Source of the DNA: Larix sibirica
Taxonomy: Eukaryota > Streptophyta > Pinopsida > Pinales > Pinaceae
Length of the DNA: 24,333 nucleotides
Direction of reading: 5' to 3'
Assembly: GCA_004151065.3 (NCBI GenBank)
Contig: NWUY0300027953.1
Location: 25,606-49,938 of the forward strand
Below, piece after piece: positions 1 to 9,990 of this stretch (within the stretch, counting starts at the first letter, position 1; each line of letters opens with the position of its first letter). The notes under the pieces are model-generated. The model saw only the letters and a list, made by a program, of their open reading frames with translations, searched no databases and was not told the origin of the DNA. Both the position numbers and the translations under genes were made by a program.

Positions 1-659
1 CAGCTCCGAATTAAAGATAAAAAATTAACAGTTTCTATATTGAGTTTTAATTCTTAAAAGCCTATAATAACCAACATATATAATTTATATATATTCAATC
101 TTTGAAATGCAAGGGGAAGTTGAGTTGGAGAGGCTGAAGGTGGAATTAGAAACCCAAGAAAGATGCTTTGGAACAAGGTTGCGTGCTCATCATTGAAAAG
201 CCATAGGGCATTTTGTTTTTGTATCATTTCATAATCAAATATTATTGAGGGTTTAATTATCAGTCTGTCATTATTTATTTATCATTTCATTATTTCTTCC
301 TACTTGAATAAGTTGCAATAGTTGAGGATCAACTCTTGACCATAAATCATAGATTCTTAATGCAGTGAAGGATTCATTATGTCTGCCTGCGATTTGTGTG
401 TCTTGATCAAGTACTTTCTATTCAGGTTTCAGAAAGTATTTTTGTCCTTTGAACATTCTTTCTTATGTATTGCAGAGCTAATCTAGGATATCTCATCTTT
501 GTTATCCATATTTGTCTTCCTTTTATTTCTTCCACCTCCATAACACAAATTGAACTATATGGTAATAAGCTTGATTTCCTGTGATTCATGATATGTTACA
601 GTAGATTGACTCCATTACCCAATGACCTAGTACACTGATCTAAGGTGTTAATAGTCCAA
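1..659. other. AT-rich non-coding stretch; expected place of a 3' LTR
   Basis: No open frame of note. If the neighbouring minus-strand retrotransposon were complete, its 3' LTR would lie here, immediately left of the purine-rich tract. I could not see any match between this stretch and the putative 5' LTR at 7688-8250. A short imperfect hairpin (arms 410-419 and 431-440, nine of ten positions paired) is visible. Otherwise I see nothing that can be supported. Confidence 0.5.
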
Positions 660-680
660 TTTTCTTCTTTCTTCTTCCTT
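660..680 (-). other. candidate polypurine tract of the Ty3/gypsy element
   Basis: On the minus strand this is an uninterrupted run of A and G, placed after the end of the integrase remains. That is where the primer for plus-strand DNA synthesis sits in LTR retrotransposons. A TG dinucleotide follows on the minus strand (657-658), as an LTR start would require, but the following sequence does not resemble the 5' LTR candidate, so the call is tentative. Confidence 0.35.
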
Positions 681-779
681 GATCCGACCTACTTGATCCA
701 CCATCTTAATCAAACATTAAACCCTTTTCAAGATGCGCTAGACATTGTTCTTCTGCAGTCAAAGAGCAAACTTTAGAGC

Positions 780-1900
780 TAAGAGTTCCTATCGTGCCAT
801 GCTTTTTCTCTGTTCTTTTCAACCAGTTGGTCGAAACCTGCAATGAATCTATCCTCTTCTAGCTCCATCAACTCATCAAGCCCATGCTAGAGTGATTCAC
901 AATCTATTATTTTTGTTGTAATGGATATGCACAAGTTGGGGACGACAAAATCCAGCAGCATCACTGCTTCTTTTCCATATACTAACCTAAATGGAGTGTG
1001 CTCGGTCATCCTTTTGGATATTGTTTTGTATGCACACAATACTACTGTAATGTGTTGATCCCAGTCATTGCACTGTATACCTCAAACCTTCGTAAGCGCC
1101 TACTCTAAGATTTTTTTAAATGCATCAATTATTCCATTCATGTGAGGGTGGTAAGGTGTACTCTTATGGTGCTGTATCATAAATTATTGAGTCAGTGCAC
1201 AAATGGTGGAATTCAAGGAAATTAGTTCCATGATCGCTCATCAGCACCTTCGGGCACTCAAACCTAGTCATAATGTGCTACAAAATAAATTGCGCAGCTA
1301 TGTCGAAGGTATAGTCTTTTACTAGCGTAGCCTCTAACCATCTTTTTAAATATACTGCCGCAGTAATGATGTATAGTCCACTAGTTCTTCCTGTAGGAGG
1401 GTTAGTGGGGCCCACGAAATCGATGGCCCACTTCTCAAATGGTTCTAGCATGGTCACAGGTATGAGAGGCATTTATTCCCATCTTGAAGGCTTTCTTACT
1501 CTTTGGAAAAAATCATAATGCTTATGATACACTTTGGCTTCCTGGAACAGTGAGGGCCAACATAGTCCTACGTGTAACACTTTATGCGTAGTAGCATTAA
1601 CTGCATTATGTCCTCTCGCAACACCCTCATGTGCTTATTGTAAAATAACAAATCATTCATGCTCAAGTAAACACCTGTGCAGTATTCCATTGGCCCCCAA
1701 CTTGTACAATTGTCCCACGATCATCTGAAAGTCAACACTCCTTGTCACCAACTGCTTGCGTTGTGTAACTGTCTAGTCCTATGGTGCTCCACATGTTGCC
1801 AAAAATGCCACTATTTCATTAAATTTATATGGTACTACCTCAATTCGGAACAACTACACATCTGACAGTTCATCATCCAACCTTCCTCCAACTTCACCTT
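780..1900 (-). pseudogene. integrase (IN) region of Ty3/gypsy pol, decayed
   Basis: The best block is 1278-1472, where the motif FEKWAIDFVGP and the following YIITAAVYLKRW match the start of the rve integrase core of plant Ty3/gypsy elements. The first catalytic Asp is kept (codon 1419-1421) and so is the second, in LMSDHGTNF (1233-1235). The third acidic residue, normally Glu, is Asp here (codon 1124-1126, context NGIIDAFKKILE). Upstream, around 1500-1620, the zinc-binding HHCC module keeps its histidines but has lost both cysteines. C-terminal remains such as LDELMELEEDRFIAGF and WHDR reach about 790. Several in-frame stops and frame changes show that it is dead. Integrase would insert the cDNA copy into the host chromosome. 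Confidence 0.85.
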
Positions 1901-2013
1901 ATTCTATCTAAGACAGATGGTTTGGTCCAACATTATGCTTCGCTAGTTTTACTACTACTTCAAACTCGAATTCTTGGAATAACAACAACCATTGACAGAT
2001 CCCCCCCCCAGTA

Positions 2014-2330
2014 CTATCTTCTTGACCAAGTATCATAGTGTTGAGTGGTCCATGAAAAACTTAAAGAAGTTTCCGAGCAGGTAGTGTCTGAACTTCTATA
2101 GCACATACACCATAGCCAAGCCTTCGCGCTCCGTAGTTGTATAGTTCTTTTATGTTGGGGACAACTTCCAACTAATGAGATATGACGGTTGATTTTACCT
2201 TCTCTAGGTTGGGCTAGCACTGCTCCTAATACAACTGACAATGCATCCACGCGAACATGAAACATGCGTGCCCAATTTAGGAATATCGTAATAGATGTTG
2301 TAACCAAATTTTCCTTCAAAATTTATAATG
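2014..2330 (-). pseudogene. RNase H region of Ty3/gypsy pol, decayed
   Basis: The block FHVRVDALSVVLGAVLAQP matches the start of the RNase H domain that follows RT in Ty3/gypsy polyproteins. The first acidic residue of the active site is present in VDA. After about 60 codons the family similarity jumps between frames: pieces matching a lineage YTTTE-type segment and the downstream TDH-type segment appear in mixed frames, indicating indels. In an active element this domain degrades the RNA strand of the RNA-DNA hybrid during reverse transcription. Its position between RT (up to 3360) and integrase (from 1900) supports the call. Confidence 0.75.
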
Positions 2331-3360
2331 CTTGCTGACACTCTTGTGTCGAGATGTATTTAATATCCTTCTTCAATAATTCTTCCAACAACATTGTGTT
2401 ACTGGCATGATTTCTGATGAACTTCCTATAGTATCCAGTATGTCCTAATGTTGCGCGCAACTCCTTCACAGATGTTGGGGCGATAAGTTTACAATGACTA
2501 CAATTTTGGTTGGATCTACTAGCAGTCCTTCTTTACATACAACATGCCCCAAAATGATTCCAAATGGGGTACAAAAAATGCACTCCTTCAAGTTTAGCGA
2601 TATATACATCTAATTGCATCTATTCAACATTAGTCTCAATATTTGCAAATGGTCCTTCGACAGACTGAATATCGTTCAGTCATCTAAAGTATACTTCTAG
2701 GATTTTGTGCATAAACTCTTTGAACGCAACAACTACTATCGTAGAGAAGACTACTGGGGTGTTCTTTAGCGCAAATGGCATGAATTTATACACAAAATAC
2801 CCCCACTCCATTGCAAAGGTGGTCTTTTTATAGTCTTCCTCTGCTATTTGCATCTGATGGTATCTAGAAAATCCATCAGTGAATGAATAGGCCTTCCTAA
2901 CTACCACATTCTCCAACACCTTGTCAGTGAAATGGGTAGGAAAGGGGCCATGTACATAAGATGCATTGAGTTTCCTCAAGTTTACACATAAACGGATCTC
3001 ACCAATCTTCTTGTCTTGGACTACCATCGGGATGATCCACTATGATTCCTCAACCGAGAAAATTATTTATGTGTCGAACATACGTTCGGTCTCCTTGCAC
3101 ACCTTCTGTTTGTACTTTGGGTCCAACATGTAGGGTCTTTTCCTCACTAGCTTGGATCCTTCCTTAAGCTCATTTTTCATCTCTCTTGGGGACCCCACAA
3201 TCCCCTTCATCTCTGAAAAATGTGTAGGAATAGGTCCTCATATTCTTTCAACAGATCGATCACCTGGGTTACCATCTCCTAGTTCGAGTAGTTCCCTATG
3301 GCTGCCATCTTTGGTGCCTCTTCTGTTTCGATATTGTATTTATTAGTCTTTAAAGGTTCC
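2331..3360 (-). pseudogene. reverse transcriptase (RT) region of Ty3/gypsy pol, decayed
   Basis: A 115-codon open block at 2680-3027 begins MVVQDKKIGEIRLCVNLRKL and continues with YSFTDGFSRYHQMQI and the MPFALKNTP motif, all diagnostic of Ty3/gypsy RT. The Asp of motif A (FTDGF) is kept. The YLDD active-site box near 2675-2690 is destroyed by a one-base insertion, and the Trp position just after it is a stop. A weaker linker (3030-3360), carrying remains of the usual approach segment such as LLKEYEDLF and VRKRPYMLDPKYK, precedes the RT core in a neighbouring frame. Connection-domain remains, for example SVKELRATLGHTGYYRKFIRNHA, lie at about 2380-2480. The domain would copy element RNA into cDNA. 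Confidence 0.88.
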
Positions 3361-4136
3361 AATAAGTTTGGCGCAATGCTAGTGGAAGACTGATTTTACA
3401 CCGTGTTCTCCCCTTTAGTGTTTGTGATTTGTAGTTTGCATGAATCATCTTCCCTGTCTAGATATGTACTCTCCACTTTCCAGCAGAACACCAGTTGTTT
3501 CAATTGCACTAAGCTCTTATGATATGCATAGACTGGCTTCTACGTAGTCTCCTGCTTTGGTCTCTCTCCAAAAATGAAATGCTTCTTGCATTGAAGGATC
3601 CCATCCAAAATAGGGTCTATTGTCCTAAATTTAAATGTGGCATTAAATTGTTTACTTATCTTTTCCCGTTTCCTAGTATGTCTCCTTTGCTCCAACTGAA
3701 AATAAAAACTACACGGTACTGTATTCAATGTATGAATGAATTTTCTGACTCATTGGCTGCGCGGGACGCTGTTCGTCATCCACCTTTGTTCATGGTATTC
3801 CAAATGCTCCTTCGGATCCTCCATGACTTTGAACATGCTTACTAGTTCCAAATATGTGCAAGCTGGAACCGCTCCTTTATGCATGTTTCAACTTGCTCCC
3901 AGCTAGGTAGGTCCTCCTTTTGGGTTGCTCACCACCGCAAAGGTGTTCCTCTAATTACGGTGTCCATCTTCTTTACTCTCGGTGTCTCTAGAAATTGTGC
4001 TTCCATCTGCTCCAGAAAAGGCATCCACCCTTTCTATTCCGTCGAACGCAGGTGAGTCGTGTCGTTTTGACCTAATATAGTGCACTGACTTGGTGATCAA
4101 GGTGCATATGTGCATGGATACCTCATATAAGTGATT
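3361..4136 (-). pseudogene. protease-RT linker of the Ty3/gypsy polyprotein
   Basis: This stretch lies between the protease and RT remains of the same element and must be the connecting part of the polyprotein. I can see short open pieces on the minus strand (for example 3540-3728) but no motif that I can name, and several frame changes. It is assigned to the element by position only. Confidence 0.45.
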
Positions 4137-4813
4137 CTACCATCTATCCAATGGACCTTGGGAATCTATATTGAAGGAGTAAATAGTGCAACAACTTATC
4201 TCTCCATTGATAGTGGGGTTAATGTAATCCTTCCTTCTTTCAGTGACATTGTAGATGTTTTTGATCTCAATGTTGCTCGTGTCATCATTCATAGGTTCTA
4301 TGTAGCACTCTCCTTCCATAGAATATAATGGAGCCATGACCCTCAATTCTTCATTCTTGAATGACATGTGCCTATGCTTTAAGTTCAATATGGCGTTGTT
4401 GTTAAATGCCAGTCAATCCCTAGCAGTGCTGGGTAGCAATCCGCGTCCTCCAAGATTTCAATGACTTCAAAATCTGCGATGATATTTACCACATCAATGT
4501 TTACTTCCACATTCAACAGATTTTCAATAGGGTAGACCTTGTATTGGTTCACCAACCTGAGCTATAAGGGGGACCACACCAACTTTGGTATCCCCATTTG
4601 CTCCCAAGACATCTTGGGTAGAATGTTGATGTCCAAACCCAAGTCAAGCATCACATCCTTCATCTCGTACCCTCCTAGTTCAAGTGTTAACTTAAACTCC
4701 TTCCTTGTAGACCTTTTATCACTTACCCGTCTCACATTCCACTCGATTAGTGGCGCTGAAATGGGCTCCTTCATTTCATTCAATGTTAACAGTTTCATCA
4801 GCAGGCTGGTCAA
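4137..4813 (-). pseudogene. aspartic protease (PR) region of Ty3/gypsy pol, decayed
   Basis: At 4562-4813 the segment ending LELGGYEMKDVMLDLGLDIN, then ILPKMSWEQMG, matches the retropepsin domain of plant Ty3/gypsy elements; the catalytic Asp lies in the MLDLG context (this lineage often has D-L-G rather than D-T/S-G). The frame then continues, with breaks, through positions resembling the usual ADFEVIEI and LLGIDW segments (4400-4500) to a block at 4137-4388 that begins MNLKHRHMSFKNEELRVMAP. The enzyme would process the Gag-Pol polyprotein. It lies between gag and RT, as expected. Confidence 0.8.
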
Positions 4814-4880
4814 CTTATTGGTACTCTGGGGGTCATTTAGTACATTAAAAAAACACTATAAAAACTTACCTATTTGATCC

Positions 4881-5340
4881 TCAGTGCCATGACTTTGTGG
4901 CCTTTGGTGTTTTTTTCTTCCTACTACGTATCCCTCTACTACCCCTCGTCACACCTCCTACGTAGCATCTCTTCCTCTCACAGCCTGTTATGTCGATCCT
5001 CCTCCTCCTGCTTTTTGGGTACCTAATTCTCCCTATGAAACCTGTCATGGCACAATTCTTCTTCCCACACGACGACTTCTTCCACTTCCTTTTGTGTGTC
5101 ATGTTGAAACGGTCTCCGGTGCCCAACATCGAATTTTGGAGCACTTGTGCAACCTTCTTAATCTTGGTCTCCAGGGGTTGTTCCGGACTGCATTCTTTGA
5201 AAACATCCTCTCATGTTCTCTTGCCCCCTCGAGTCACTATATTCACATGGGTAGGCCCCCCTACAATTGAACCTTCCTGAGGTTTGGCAGTCGCCATACT
5301 ACAACGAGCTCTCTTTTCCTCCCACTTTGCCACTAAATCA
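4881..5340 (-). pseudogene. Gag C-terminal tail / gag-protease junction
   Basis: An 87-codon open block (4881-5144) is rich in Lys and Arg (for example RYPKSRRRRID), which suits a basic nucleocapsid tail or the junction before protease. It follows the last zinc knuckle of gag without another recognisable domain. The assignment rests on position and composition. Basic runs could also arise by chance in a shifted frame. Confidence 0.4.
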
Positions 5341-7027
5341 GGGCATTCCTCTGTCGCATGTTTTGTATTATGGCAGTATGCACATAAGGCATGGGGCTAT
5401 GTGCAAAATCTTTCTAGGTGACTTGGTTCTCCATAGTTGAAACATATCATATGTCTGGCCCCTCCCCCGTAAACTCGTCCTCATCCCAATATCCACCGTG
5501 CGCTACTCCCTGATGTCCTCCTAGGTTAGGTTCCTTATTCTCTTATGTGTCTTCGACCTAGAAGGAGTTCATCGTATTGTCCTTCATCAGTTGTAGAGCA
5601 CGATATTTATTCACATCATGTCCCATCAATTTGTAAAACTCACAAAATGGGGCATGCACAAAATTATGATACTTCTGCATCGTTGGGAAATTTAAGGGTG
5701 AGTGCCCCCATACCCTACAACTCTTGCACCATTCTACTTTAGGTCCTACAGAGAAAGGACTGGGTGCGTCAGTACCATGTAGTTATTCAATGTCTGGCAT
5801 TCATTCTTGTGATGTCCATCTATCCTACATAAGTTAGACCACACGTTCTCAATTACTGTCTTTCTTGTTGACAATTGTTGTAATTGTGTAGTCAGCACAA
5901 CCTACTTCTCCACCTATGCCATCCCTACTGATGACTCTCCTCCCATAGTATCTTATAAGTCCATTGTGATCTCCAGTGCTTCGGACTAAGTGTTCACCTT
6001 CTGCTGCGTCAAGGGAACTCTTATGTGGGGCAGCAAGCCTGCAATGAACCATTTGTGGCATTGTACATATTGAATTTGGAAACTCAAGTGATCCAAAAGG
6101 ATCTTGAACTTTTGGTCATAGTCCCAAACATACTCGTTGACTCTGTTTAATTTCCTTAATCTCAGTAATACACCGAGACTCCAACTTCGGCTTCTGAAAT
6201 TCCTTCAGAAGGTATACCTTAATAGTTGCTAATGGTCGAACCTACCCCGGGGCTAGTGTAGTCTTATACTTTGTATACCATGTTAGATATCAGTCTCTGA
6301 ATGTAGTTTCTAGTTGCACAATCTTTTCAACCTCGTCAGTGATTTTCTCCACCGACCAAATCACTTCACAAGTGAACCAATGTTTCTCAATGTCATATTT
6401 TCCTATCCTGTGTAAGATAGGAAATCTCAAAGTGGAGTCTAATGTTGTCGCCATTCTTATGGTTCCTGGTGTACTAGGTATTCTTGTCAAATATAGTGGA
6501 GTAGGTACTATATTACTTTCTTTTGGAACTAGCTTCTTTGAATGAGTCTCTGAGGTAGAATTGGATTCTATCCCTTTGGTTTCTTCTACTTCGGGGCTTG
6601 CTTCCCACTGAAACTGAGGTAACAAATTGTCTTCTTGATTGGCTAAATGGCATCAGGGGGTTGGTATGAAGAGTGGGATTCTTCTAGGCATGTTCCTTCT
6701 TAGAGCACTGAATCCAAGAGATGATAGATCTAGTAGAGTAGCCTCTCCATCAGTCATCCAAGTGACTCCTTCTAATTGCACTTCCTCTTCTTCTGCATCC
6801 TTTGGGTCCCTTCCTTTGCTTCACCTCCGGGGGTCAATCTCACTGTCATTGTCTGAAATTCTATTGTCTTCTATCCCACTCTTCTTTAGGGATCTCTTGT
6901 CTGTTGCGCACTCTTCCAGCACAGGCACTGCACACCCTTTTGGTGCATCTGACCCCTCTGCACACACTCTTAGTGCAGACTCTTCCCTTGCATTCTTCTT
7001 TCCTCTATGATCAACATTATTCTCCAC
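5341..7027 (-). pseudogene. gag of the Ty3/gypsy element with five CCHC-knuckle positions
   Basis: The N-terminal part is one frame from 7027 to 6290, interrupted only by two TGA codons, and contains LYLTRIPSTPGTIRMATTLD and the start of the retrotransposon gag domain (HWFTCEVIW, ETTFRD). The domain continues, with frame changes, through LLKEFQKPK (about 6205) and FIAGLLPHIRVPLTQQK (about 6010-6060). Five CX2CX4HX4C knuckle positions follow, at 5797-5838, 5687-5728, 5603-5644, 5403-5444 and 5343-5384. Only the last is intact (CAYCHNTKHATEEC); the others have lost one or two ligands. Gag forms the particle and the knuckles bind the packaged RNA. In-frame stops are mostly TGA or TAG where Arg or Gln is expected. 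Confidence 0.82.
5343..5384 (-). other. intact CCHC zinc knuckle in the gag remnant
   Basis: The 14 codons read CAYCHNTKHATEEC, a perfect CX2CX4HX4C knuckle. It is the fifth and last knuckle position in the broken gag and the only one that keeps all four zinc ligands. Such knuckles bind single-stranded nucleic acid in nucleocapsid proteins. Confidence 0.8.
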
Positions 7028-7666
7028 CTTTGGTTGATTTTCCCTTCTTTATCTTCTAATTGACTATCTTATATCAACTCTTCTTGCATTCCTTTTCTCC
7101 CTTTGGAGTCATTGCTCTTTCAGATCCATTGTTGTGCTACCTATTCTCCCACTCCTTCATGCCCCACCCCCTAAGTGTGCAGTTTACACTGCCATAGTGT
7201 TGGGTTCCATTGTCATTAACCCCCTCTTAATAAATAACATCTTGATCCAAGAGGGTATTTCTGCAAAAAATCTCTTCTTAGGGCCCTCCTCGAACCTTGT
7301 TTTCACGCTACTGTAGGACTCACTGCATTCTACATCAAATTCTACAATGTACCCTTTCTATTATCTAAATTATTCAACTCTTCTACCTTCTCCTAAGTCC
7401 AGAATACTGGCTGAGGCTCTCTTTAAATACTATTAATCTCATGTTTCCCCTTTTCCCATTCATGTAATAGACAAGGAAGTTCACAAAATAAAATTTCATA
7501 TAAACCTGAATAAATGTACCTTTCTTTCCATCGCTGGGAATTGATCGACAAGAAAATAGTCTCCTTCTGTGCGAATTCATCCTCTTTGACCTCCAACAAT
7601 TCCTCGATCTTAGCCTTGGTAGGTTTCCACCTTATCTATTCATCCTTCCTGTATAGTTGCAAAGCA
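7028..7666 (-). other. untranslated leader between PBS and gag
   Basis: This stretch separates the primer-binding site from the first recognisable gag codons. It holds no coding signal on either strand that I can support and is best read as the 5' leader of the retrotransposon RNA (packaging region), possibly including a few gag N-terminal codons that have decayed beyond recognition. Confidence 0.5.
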
Positions 7667-7685
7667 GGTCTCGACAACGAAACCA
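7667..7685 (-). other. degenerate primer-binding site (PBS)
   Basis: On the minus strand the sequence begins TGG, contains GTTGTCGAGACC, and lies two bases after a CA-ending LTR edge (CA at 7689-7688). It resembles the plant Ty3/gypsy PBS of the TGGCGCCGTTGCCGGGGA type, with changes at several positions, mostly C to T or G to A. Placement upstream of gag and spacing from the LTR edge are as expected. The tRNA identity is not certain. Confidence 0.6.
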
Positions 7686-7687
7686 AT

Positions 7688-8250
7688 TGTTGGATGGTGT
7701 CAGTCAAACTTAGTGTTCGATAGGCTTCACTAACAAACACCCTACAGGCGCTGGCATTTTCAATACCCTGTAAATAGGATAAGGTCTAACCCATGATGTG
7801 CACATGAATTATAGAGATCATCATATAGGGTGCATAGAGGAGGATGGGTTTTTGCTCTTCATTGGTCTATTTGTTCACCTACTCTTTCATGCATGCCAAC
7901 CAGTAACAACTTAACATTCAACTTCTAACCTACTTAAGCATTCATCACAAGTGAGAATCATAAACAAACTACGCATAATAATGGGGAACAACATTTCTAT
8001 TCATTGTTAATAAAATCATGGTACAATCCACAGCCTTAGATGGACATAACATAACATTGTAGGTTCAACTCAACAACTTATTGATTTCTCATGATTACAG
8101 TAATATATGACAAACTCAATAGAATCACATGGAATCCCTTGTCATCCCCACCCAACCCATTACAAAATATTCCTATATATAGGCTCAGGTTCCCTTCAGG
8201 TCGTTAATCCATGTGTGGGTTTGGTAGCATGCAAAACTGCCATGCGTGAA
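7688..8250 (-). repeat. putative 5' LTR of the Ty3/gypsy element (outer edge not defined)
   Basis: The inner edge is set by the CA at 7689-7688 (minus strand) followed two bases later by the PBS. Inside lies a TATA-like palindrome, CTATATATAG, at 8173-8182, which could be the element promoter. The outer edge is only an estimate: I found neither a clear TG start with a target-site duplication nor a second LTR copy in the window. No protein-coding signal is seen here. Confidence 0.5.
8173..8182 (-). promoter_or_regulatory. TATA-like box in the putative 5' LTR
   Basis: CTATATATAG is a perfect 10-bp palindrome and a good plant TATA-box match. It is placed within the putative LTR so that transcription on the minus strand would run toward the PBS and gag. 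No transcript start can be shown. Confidence 0.35.
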
Positions 8251-9500
8251 TTACTGTTGATGGGCATCGCATGAATCTCGTGTGTTGGTCTCCTTGGTGC
8301 ACCTCTTTGTTGACAGCTGTAGTCTTTGGCACCCGACCCCTCTCCTCAAAACTTGGGTGCCAAAAGTTTTTTTATTTATTATTAATTGTCAAAACTGCAA
8401 TCGTAAGGTTTACCTTGGGTACCATCCTCAAAATGAGGGGAAGTGCCCAAAAGGTTTCATGTGATGTTCATTTCATCGAAGAAAAAAAATGGTATGAAAG
8501 TCATCTTTACAAATTACAAAATTATGATCTAGGCTTTAAAAAATAAATATTTTTTTAAATGTTACGTAAATACAAATGCCGCAAGTGGCAATGTCTGTGA
8601 CCCGAGCGAAATGGAAATGAAAGAGGAATGGCACAAGCATGGGTGCAGTTGCAATGATTATGATTTGTAACACTTAGCATAGCAACGCCATAGTTGCAAC
8701 AAAAGAAGGGTTTATGTAAATACAATTATGATTATATTCCATATTGATAACAATTGTATGCCATGTTTATAACAAGAGATGACGAGAACGTGCCAATTAT
8801 GTGCGCAATGACAATTATGGCAAGTATTGGTGCAATTGATATGATTCTCTTCACTATGTGTAATGAATAAATTTAATGCGATACATGATATACTCATACC
8901 AATTATATAATATATTTATAGCAAGAGACAAGGATATCATGCCATACAAAATCTAGAAACATTGACCAAATAGTTTATGTGCGCAATGGCAATTATGACA
9001 ACTATTAGTGCAATTGATAAAGCATGGGAAAATTTGATATTAAAAGCGTGGACAAGTGATAGAAATGGCTATGTGCATGGCCAATTCTTGAGAATGGACC
9101 AAATAGCATGTGCACAACCAAAGGCAAAGATACATGTTGATGGATTCCTACAATGATGGCTAGTAAAAACCCCGATTTAAGGGATTTGATTGAGATTCTT
9201 TTATTCGTTGAATGCTCTTGCCTCCTTTCCTTGATTGATAAGGCTAGACGAGGGAAAAAACAAGAAGTGATATTCGAGTGTCCTAAGAAAAAGGCTCGTA
9301 TAACCTTTACATGAATCTATGGATTAATGCTACGATGCCTGGTGTTTCCTTTATAGTTTTATTATGAGAAAGCTTGAAGAATCCTCTGTTGACATAGCTT
9401 TAGTTTGAACAAGGGAATAGTTCGAAGCATACTAATGATATGAGAAGTTGATTTATTTAAAAAAAAGGGATATCTACGTGCATTCTAATGATATTATGGG
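8251..9500. other. non-coding, AT-rich stretch with degenerate repeats
   Basis: No gene is recognised. Repeated wording is visible: the segment from 8766 (TTTATAACAAGAGAT) through GTGCGCAATG at 8801 to GCAATTGATA near 8840 recurs at 8915-9020, shifted by 149 bp at its start and 178 bp at its end. A weaker third echo lies near 9100-9115. A 53-bp echo is seen at about 9428 and 9481. The plus strand around 9165-9345 has a modest open stretch, but nothing familiar. Confidence 0.45.
8761..9020. repeat. degenerate direct repeat, two copies, about 150-180 bp apart
   Basis: The first copy runs from about 8766 to 8842 and the second from about 8915 to 9020. Shared anchors are TTTATA(A/G)CAAGAGA, GTGCGCAATG(A/G)CAATTATG and GTGCAATTGATA. 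The second copy carries about 30 extra bases between the first two anchors. The divergence suggests an old duplication. Confidence 0.6.
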
Positions 9501-9509
9501 TTGAAGAGG

Positions 9510-9990
9510 ATTTTTCGATCACACAATTGCTTGCTTTGAATTTGCATGTGCATGAATTGGCCAAGCACCTTACTTGATTCCTGTGGGGAATCTTGAAATC
9601 AAAAAGTTTGGGTTCTTTGAGGGATAGGGTAGTTTTTGAGCTATCTTTTTTGTGTTAGTAGTGGACTTAATGAGACTTTTCCTAAGCTACCCATTAACAT
9701 CTAGCAACGTTGTGAATGCTAGATGGAATGTGGCTCCAAAGTATTAGAGGTAACACATTCACAACTGAATAGTGCAAATAAACTCTTTCTTAAAAGTCGG
9801 TAGTATTTTGTATCGGATCAAGACCATAATTGCTTCTTCCGAATTTGCATATGCAAGAATTAGTCATGCACCTTGCGTGATTGCTGGGGAGAATCTTGAA
9901 ATTCCAAAAGTCTCTTTTTTAAGGATAACATAGTTTTTGAGGGACGTTTTGAGCTAGGAGTGGACTTAACGAGGCTTTCCCTAACCAAGT
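9510..9990. repeat. degenerate direct repeat with a period of about 303 bp
   Basis: The segment starting GAATTTGCATGTGCA at 9538 recurs as GAATTTGCATATGCA at 9841. Both copies continue with matching pieces in the same order: a CACCTT block, a GGGGA(A/G)AATCTTGAAAT-like block, TAGTTTTTGAG, and a GTGGACTTAA block followed by GA(G)GCTTT. Each copy is about 160-190 bp with spacer between them. No coding signal accompanies it. Confidence 0.65.

Larger units (their letters stand above)
660..8250 (-). mobile_element. degraded Ty3/gypsy LTR retrotransposon
   Basis: Remains of gag, aspartic protease, reverse transcriptase, RNase H and integrase follow one another on the minus strand in the order that defines Ty3/gypsy elements. 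A primer-binding-site-like sequence lies at 7667-7685, next to a CA-ending LTR edge at 7688. All genes are broken by stops and frameshifts, and several catalytic or zinc-binding residues are lost, so the element is inert. The right limit is approximate because the outer edge of the 5' LTR was not found. The left limit is the purine tract. Confidence 0.85.

Noticed and set aside
410-440. Small inverted repeat as a terminator or miniature transposon
   Set aside because: Ten-base arms with one mismatch are expected by chance in AT-rich DNA; no flanking duplication.
6639-7010. 123-codon open frame on the plus strand
   Set aside because: It is opposite the gag N-terminal frame; Ser/Leu-rich wording is what an antisense reading of an acidic, Lys-rich protein gives.
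8282-8464. Plus-strand frame with CQNCNRKV, reminiscent of an RPA zinc ribbon
   Set aside because: The resemblance is limited to one Cys pair; the rest of the frame lacks OB-fold wording and it crosses low-complexity DNA.
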